From assembly GCA_026004775.1 (NCBI GenBank), contig BPJU01000001.1, positions 248,001-312,000 of the forward strand: DNA of 64,000 nucleotides. Direction: 5' to 3'. The stretch comes from Pirellulaceae bacterium (GTDB lineage: Bacteria; Planctomycetota; Planctomycetia; Pirellulales; Pirellulaceae). Below, one piece after another: positions 59,676 through 64,000 of this stretch. Numbering within the stretch: position 1 is the stretch's first letter; every line of letters begins with the position of its first letter. The translations under genes were made by a program, and so were the position numbers. Below the pieces are notes generated by a model. The model ran no database searches, was not told where the DNA came from, and worked only from the letters and a program-made list of their open reading frames with translations.

Positions 59676-59765
59676 GCGTCGGGCGGTACGCCACGGCTTT
59701 GGCCGCCGGCCATGAGGCCTGCTGAAGTGTGGGCTTTCGAGTGTTTTGGCAACAAGGGCTGAACC

Positions 59766-60908
59766 ATGAAGCGGGTTCGACAACCAGCCAACCGCCGCGG
59801 GACCGTGGTGGTGCTTACCGCTTTCCTGATGGTGGTGTTGATGGCGCTACTGGCGTTTTCGATCGACCTTGGCAAATTGTGTGTCGCCAGAAGCGAACTT
59901 CAGCGAACCGCCGATGCCGCAGCCATCGCCGCCGCTTGGGAATTGATCGATCCGCTGGAGCTGACCGGCTCGTCCGATCTGGTGCTCGCCCAGTACAAGG
60001 CTCGCCAGCAGGCCGAGCAACTGGCGGCGTCGAACGCAGTTTTGCTGGAAGCACCGCAACTGGCATCGGAGGATGTCCAGTTTGGTTATATGGCAGACCC
60101 GACGGATGCGGATTGCCCCTTCGACACTTCCGGAACCTATGCACCGAATGCGGTACGGGTCGTGGTTCGCCGGACCCAGCAAGTCAACGGAGTTGTCCCG
60201 CTCGCATTTGCACGCGTCTTAGGGGTCGATGGCAGCGCATTGTCTGCCGAGGCAACCGCCACCTTGCTGACCAACATCAACGGTTTCCGCGTTCCCGATG
60301 ACCAGAGTAACCTGGGAATCCTGCCCATCGCCTTGGATAAGGAGACTTGGGATAACCTGATTTACTCAGGCGTCGGTACGGACGTATGGAAATGGGATGA
60401 AGTGCAGCAGCGAGTGGTGCCGGGCAGCGATTCGATCCGCGAGATCAATCTCTATCCCCAAGGCACCGGATCTCCCGGCAACCGTGGTACGGTCGACATC
60501 GGCAGCCCCAACAACAGCACAGCCGATATCGCACGGCAAATCCTCCACGGCATCAGCCCGTCGGACCTGGCCTACCACGGCGGCAAGCTGGAGTTCGATT
60601 CCAACGGAAAACTCTACCTCAATGGCGACACCGGAATAAGCGCCGGTATCAAGGACGAACTGGCCAGTATCATTGGCAAGACACGCATTGTCCCGGTTTT
60701 TTCTCAGGTGACCGGACCGGGCAATAACGCCACCTACACCATCGTGCAGTTTGTCGGCGTGCGGATGATGGAGGTGAAACTAACCGGCAGCAGTTCGTCG
60801 AAACGCGTCATCGTGCAACCGGCGCACGTAGTGACGCGAGGCGTGATTCCCGGCTCCACCAGCGGCAAAAGCACGTTCGTCTACTCACCGGTCCGACTGG
60901 TCCGTTGA
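59766..60908 (+). CDS. TadG-like pseudopilin/pilus-assembly protein
   Basis: A 380-residue protein with the Tad-family N-terminus: RRGTVVVLTAFLMVVLMALL then AFSIDLGKLCVARSELQRTA, which is one membrane helix followed by the conserved DLG and DAAA segments. The rest is an extracytoplasmic domain with a bulky insert (WDNLIYSGVGTDVWKWDEVQ). TadG/TadE proteins sit in the envelope and help assemble Flp-type pili. No tadA or tadB gene lies in the window. The final 24 bp overlap the convergent mgsA gene. Confidence 0.78.
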   Translation: MKRVRQPANRRGTVVVLTAFLMVVLMALLAFSIDLGKLCVARSELQRTADAAAIAAAWELIDPLELTGSSDLVLAQYKARQQAEQLAASNAVLLEAPQLASEDVQFGYMADPTDADCPFDTSGTYAPNAVRVVVRRTQQVNGVVPLAFARVLGVDGSALSAEATATLLTNINGFRVPDDQSNLGILPIALDKETWDNLIYSGVGTDVWKWDEVQQRVVPGSDSIREINLYPQGTGSPGNRGTVDIGSPNNSTADIARQILHGISPSDLAYHGGKLEFDSNGKLYLNGDTGISAGIKDELASIIGKTRIVPVFSQVTGPGNNATYTIVQFVGVRMMEVKLTGSSSSKRVIVQPAHVVTRGVIPGSTSGKSTFVYSPVRLVR

Positions 60909-61289
60909 TGTGCAGCCGGAGCTATGCCAACCGCGGATGATCGCCAGCGCCGTTGACGGGTTGGTCGCCAACGGGACCTGATGCACATCGCACACCCGCA
61001 ACAAAGCTGACACGTCCGGTTCATGAGGCTGAGCGGTCAGCGGATCCCGCAAGAAGATCACCGCAGCAATCTTTCCTTCCGCGATCCGCCCGCCGATGAT
61101 CAAATCGCCTCCGTGAGGCCCATGCGCCACACACTCGACATCCAATCCCAACTCCTGCCGCAGCCGCACACCCGTGTTCCCGGTCGCTACCAGTGGATGT
61201 GCCTCGAAAAACGCCCGATGCTCCCGCACAAACGCCACGAGGGAGTCCTTCATCCGGTCGTGTGCGATGAGGGCAATCGCCTGATCCAC
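60885..61289 (-). CDS. mgsA: Methylglyoxal synthase
   Basis: A 134-residue protein that converts dihydroxyacetone phosphate to methylglyoxal and phosphate. The family hallmarks are present: AIALIAHDRMKDSLVAFV at the start, PLVATGNTGVRL, HGPHGGDLIIGGRIAEG (catalytic Asp) and AVIFLRDPLTAQPHEPDVSA. The start is the GTG at 61289, after GGAAGAAGAAGTGGGAC. It converges on the TadG-like gene and overlaps its end by 24 bp. The bypass relieves phosphate limitation in glycolysis. Confidence 0.92.
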   Translation of the reverse strand: MDQAIALIAHDRMKDSLVAFVREHRAFFEAHPLVATGNTGVRLRQELGLDVECVAHGPHGGDLIIGGRIAEGKIAAVIFLRDPLTAQPHEPDVSALLRVCDVHQVPLATNPSTALAIIRGWHSSGCTSTDQSDR

Positions 61290-61436
61290 CGTCCCACTTC
61301 TTCTTCCTGCAAGCCAATATCCGCGCGCACTATGCTACTGCTGGGCAGTCGCCAAACAGCCGACGGTCATACCGTACGTGCGGCGCCGGTTTGTCGCACG
61401 CCGTTTGGTCCAAACCGAGCCTATCCGGCAAGCGGT

Positions 61437-61844
61437 TCACTTACCCGAAGTGCCGTCCGATTCTGTTCCATCCTTGGGCGCTTCGGACTTCTTCAAGTAT
61501 TGATCGGGGTTCTTCAACAAGTCTTCTTTGCACCCTTCGCAACAGATAAACACATCCTGCCCGGCTACGGTCAACTTGATCGGAACCCCCATCGAGCCCA
61601 ATTGCTCACCGCTTACCGGACATGTGCCTTGAGCTTCCGCCAAACGGCGGTCCTCTTCGGAAAGCTGCGCCAGGGCCTGAGCGATTTTGTCGCCGGATCC
61701 TTCAGCCGTTGCCGGCTGCGACATCGAAGACGCCCCGGCACCACTGCTGCCCGCCGGAGCCGGGGACTTGGTTTGCTGGCATCCAAATCCAGCCAGTACC
61801 ACGATCACTGCCAACGCCACTAATCCGCCAGTCGCTCGCTTCAT
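61437..61844 (-). CDS. Lipoprotein with Cys-rich (YHS-like) domain
   Basis: A 135-residue lipoprotein. The signal and lipobox (GGLVALAVIVVLAGFGC) precede a Ser/Ala-rich linker. The domain at residues ~75-120 has TCPVSGEQLGSMGVPIKLTV, then FICCEGCKEDLLKNPDQYL. The pattern CPVSGEQ plus CC-x-x-C resembles YHS/heavy-metal-binding domains, so metal binding is likely. The ATG at 61844 follows GGGAAGGAGAAGGGA. The C-terminus is hydrophilic. It is divergent from the feo genes, 264 bp away. Confidence 0.65.
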   Translation of the reverse strand: MKRATGGLVALAVIVVLAGFGCQQTKSPAPAGSSGAGASSMSQPATAEGSGDKIAQALAQLSEEDRRLAEAQGTCPVSGEQLGSMGVPIKLTVAGQDVFICCEGCKEDLLKNPDQYLKKSEAPKDGTESDGTSGK

Positions 61845-62073
61845 TCCCTTCTCCTTCCCAATCACGAAGGGGCATACAAACAGTCAATTGTGCCACACCT
61901 TAAAAGACGGACCACAGTGCAAGGGCTTACAGACAGCCGCACGCTGGGGTTCAGCCCTGATCGTAACGGGATTGGCAGCCAATGCAAGCCGGGCGCAGGC
62001 TTGTCAGTATTGGCTTGCGGATAGTTGCACTGCCCGCTTGGCGACGGAAAAGCCGAGTGATAAAATGCGGTGG

Positions 62074-62092
62074 ATTGAGATTGGGTCTCAAT
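62074..62092 (+). promoter_or_regulatory. Inverted-repeat operator upstream of feoA (Fur-box-like)
   Basis: ATTGAGA-TTGGG-TCTCAAT is a perfect 7-bp inverted repeat ending 16 bp before feoA. Inside it, TGAGATTGGGTCTCA has the 7-1-7 layout of Fur-family boxes and matches the TGAGAATnATTCTCA form at 11 of 14 positions (my count). A -10-like GATAAAAT lies just upstream at about 62059. Iron-dependent repression of feoA is the likely role. Confidence 0.5.
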
Positions 62093-62108
62093 TACAGGGA
62101 GCAATCGG

Positions 62109-62354
62109 ATGCAGGCGTTGGGTGCCGTGTTACTGGAAGAAATGGCAGCCGGCCAGACCGGGCGCGTGGTGCAGTTGGGGGGCGAACCGCAGATGGTGCG
62201 CCGCCTGGAGGAGATGGGGCTGCGGGTTGGGACCTACCTGCGCGTCGTACGAGCCGGCTCGCCGTGTATCATCCACATTGACGGCCACCGGCTCTCCTTG
62301 CGCGGGTCGGCGGAGCTCGCCGTGTGGGTAGCATTGGACGGCGCCCCGGGATAA
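62109..62354 (+). CDS. feoA: FeoA-domain protein (first copy)
   Basis: An 81-residue SH3-like FeoA protein: AAGQTGRVVQLGGEPQMVRR, then LEEMGLRVGTYLRVVRAGSP and GHRLSLRGSAELAVWVAL. It helps FeoB import Fe(II). The ATG at 62109 lies close to an inverted-repeat operator. The spacing and shared strand make it the first gene of feoA-feoA-feoB. Confidence 0.88.
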   Translation: MQALGAVLLEEMAAGQTGRVVQLGGEPQMVRRLEEMGLRVGTYLRVVRAGSPCIIHIDGHRLSLRGSAELAVWVALDGAPG

Positions 62355-62435
62355 ACGCTCGAGGGACGCCGGCGTCTTGGCGGAACCGTTACCCGACACC
62401 TGGCTCCGGCGTTTTTTGGAAAGCAGGAGAAGCGT

Positions 62436-62726
62436 GTGCAGCCATCCGATTTATCTGCTGCTACCACTGTGACGCTCGATTGCCTTGCAGTCGGCCAGGT
62501 CGCTGAGATCCTGGAAGTTCAGGGGCAGGATGCGATTGCCGTGCGGATGCTGGAGATGGGGTTGGTTGAGGGCGAGCCGATTTGGTTGTTGGGACAGGCA
62601 CCGTTGGGGGATCCGTTAGAGTTTTCCTTGCGAGGTTACCGCATATCACTTCGGCGCAAGGAAGCCAGGCGGGTGCGGGTGCGGCTGTTACCCCAGCCAA
62701 CTTCATCCGGAGCGTGCCGGAGCTGA
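62436..62726 (+). CDS. feoA: FeoA-domain protein (second copy)
   Basis: A 96-residue protein from a GTG start after AGCAGGAGAAGC. It has LDCLAVGQVAEILEVQGQDA, RMLEMGLVEGEPIWLLGQAP, then GDPLEFSLRGYRISLRRKEA, all typical of FeoA. It differs from the first copy at most positions, so the two are diverged paralogues. It is 81 bp after the first copy and 55 bp before feoB. Confidence 0.85.
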   Translation: MQPSDLSAATTVTLDCLAVGQVAEILEVQGQDAIAVRMLEMGLVEGEPIWLLGQAPLGDPLEFSLRGYRISLRRKEARRVRVRLLPQPTSSGACRS

Positions 62727-62781
62727 GGCGGCGGCCGCCATGATTCTCTGTAGCTAAAGTCGCCTCCAGGAGTTGGCCGGG

Positions 62782-64000
62782 ATGAAGCCTCTGGCTGTGG
62801 CCGTCATTGGAAATCCCAACACCGGCAAGAGCACGCTTTTCAGTGCCTTGTCCGGTTTGCAGACTCGGGTCGGGAATTATCCGGGGGTAACGGTCGAGAA
62901 AAAAATCGGTTCGGTACGTTGGGACGGCCAGCAAGTCCTCTTGATCGATTTACCCGGCACGTACAGCCTGTCGCCGCGCTCGCCGGACGAAATGGTGGTG
63001 GTGGACGTATTGTTGGGCCATCAACCGGACACGCCGGCTCCTGATGCGATTCTTCTGATTGCCGATGCGTCGAATCTGGAACGTCACAGCTATCTGTTGA
63101 GTCAAGTGTTGGATTTGGGCCGTCCCACGGTGCTCGTTTTGAACATGATGGACGTGGCTCGCCGGCGCGGTATCCGTATCGACGCAGAAAAGCTTTCCGA
63201 GCGTCTGGGTATTCCGGTGGTGCTCACCGAGGCTCACCGCCGTAAGGGGTTGGAGCATATTCCCTCGGCGGTGCGCAAAGCGATCGAATCGGCGCGACCG
63301 CGTCACGAAGTCTTTCCGGAAAAATTTCGGCAGGTCGCCACCCAACTGGCCGAACACTGGCCGCGGCACGATGGAGTCGCTCCCGAGCGTTTCCTGGTCG
63401 AACGGTTATTGCTGGACGTTGATGGCGAGGTAGAGCGGCGCTATGTAAAGCATGCCGGATGGCCTTTGGGCGAAAGATTGCGCGAAGCGCGGCAAGAGTT
63501 GTTGCAACACCAAATCCGCGTTCCTGCCGTCGAAGCGCAAGCGCGATACGCCTGGGTACGGCGCCTGTTGGATGGGGTCTACCAGCGGCCTTCCCAACAA
63601 GAACTGACCTGGAGCGACCGGGTGGACCAGTTCTTGACGCACCGATGGGTGGGACTTCTGGTATTTGCGGTGTTGATGTTTCTGGTGTTCCAGGCGATCT
63701 ACCAGTGGGCCGAGCCGCTGATGGGGATGATCGAGTCGGTGCAGGATGCCGTCGGCTCGCTGGTCTCGTCGCTGTTGCCGCCCGGTCCGCTCCGCAGTCT
63801 GCTTGTCGACGGCGTAATCGCCGGTGTGGGGGCGGTACTGGTATTTGTGCCGCAGATCGCTTTGCTCTTTTTCTTCATAGCTGTTTTCGAAGACTGCGGC
63901 TATATGGCTCGAGCCGCGTTCGTGATGGACCGCTTGATGGCCCAGGTAGGGCTGAGCGGCAAGTCGTTCGTGCCGTTGATGAGTTCCTTTGCGTGCGCGA
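62782..64000 (+). CDS. feoB: Ferrous iron transport protein FeoB (partial, runs off window)
   Basis: The first 406 codons of FeoB. The cytoplasmic G domain has G1 VIGNPNTGKSTLFSAL, G2 region RVGNYPGVTVEKK, G3 LLIDLPGTYSLSPRS and G4 VLNMMDVARRRG. The first membrane helices follow (VGLLVFAVLMFLVFQAIYQW, then GAVLVFVPQIALLFFFIAVF). The reading frame is intact to the end of the window. FeoB imports Fe(II) across the inner membrane, driven by or gated through GTP binding. The ATG follows CCAGGAGTTGGCCGGG. Confidence 0.95.
   Translation, partial: MKPLAVAVIGNPNTGKSTLFSALSGLQTRVGNYPGVTVEKKIGSVRWDGQQVLLIDLPGTYSLSPRSPDEMVVVDVLLGHQPDTPAPDAILLIADASNLERHSYLLSQVLDLGRPTVLVLNMMDVARRRGIRIDAEKLSERLGIPVVLTEAHRRKGLEHIPSAVRKAIESARPRHEVFPEKFRQVATQLAEHWPRHDGVAPERFLVERLLLDVDGEVERRYVKHAGWPLGERLREARQELLQHQIRVPAVEAQARYAWVRRLLDGVYQRPSQQELTWSDRVDQFLTHRWVGLLVFAVLMFLVFQAIYQWAEPLMGMIESVQDAVGSLVSSLLPPGPLRSLLVDGVIAGVGAVLVFVPQIALLFFFIAVFEDCGYMARAAFVMDRLMAQVGLSGKSFVPLMSSFACA

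Overview
The window looks like a chromosomal segment of a planctomycete, probably Pirellulales-like and possibly thermophilic. The reasons are a moderately high GC content, a giant secreted protein with the planctomycete LEPRxLL-type N-terminal motif (RLEWLEPRQLL), a DUF3352-type secreted protein, a large secretin with a Pro-rich tail, and paired FeoA genes. Taxonomy is inferred from these gene families only; no rRNA gene is present.

Layout. 1-5.2 kb: the end of mfd, a parvulin-type peptidyl-prolyl isomerase, a CYTH protein, citrate synthase, a Nudix hydrolase and, on the minus strand, an RmlD-like reductase. 5.2-15 kb: an OLD-like ATPase (minus), a secretin and its lipoprotein neighbour, a BON protein, and a DUF3352-like protein. 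15.5-29.6 kb: a CRISPR locus with 145 repeats (hand count) at 16076-25814, bracketed by two diverged copies of a roughly 600-bp element with inverted ends. A cas4-cas1 fusion and cas2 follow on the minus strand. No interference genes lie in the window. 30-34.7 kb: a Gfo/Idh/MocA oxidoreductase, a PHP-domain metallohydrolase and a response regulator. 35.4-42 kb: the prkA-yeaH-(small gene)-spoVR operon, a hypothetical gene and hemQ. 42.3-47 kb: a 1582-residue surface protein that joins a thioredoxin fold, a cyclophilin domain and cadherin-like repeats. 47-50 kb: an NMT1-type ABC importer. 50.2-53.1 kb: a CAP-domain protein, a redoxin gene with an in-frame TGA, and an ArsM-like methyltransferase. 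53.4-58.7 kb: a minus-strand signalling and stress cluster (hybrid kinase, hemerythrin, UspA, YbaK, BON, response regulator). 59-64 kb: a secreted protein, a TadG-like protein, methylglyoxal synthase, a Cys-rich lipoprotein, and feoA-feoA-feoB, the last cut by the window end.

Two observations stand out. First, the redoxin gene at 50770-51855 reads straight through one TGA that falls exactly where a CxxC first cysteine would be (T-U-P-V-C). A GC-rich hairpin with a G/U-containing apical loop follows at selenocysteine-insertion distance, so this is probably a selenoprotein. Second, the CRISPR array is two-part. The oldest (low-coordinate) spacers are about 36 nt and look like ordinary DNA. From about 19.4 kb to the leader end, about 97 spacers are about 30 nt and almost free of homopolymer runs. 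That is not what random phage or plasmid DNA looks like. It needs either an unusual biological cause or a data-quality explanation.

All database-type assignments come from reading motifs by eye; no searches were run.
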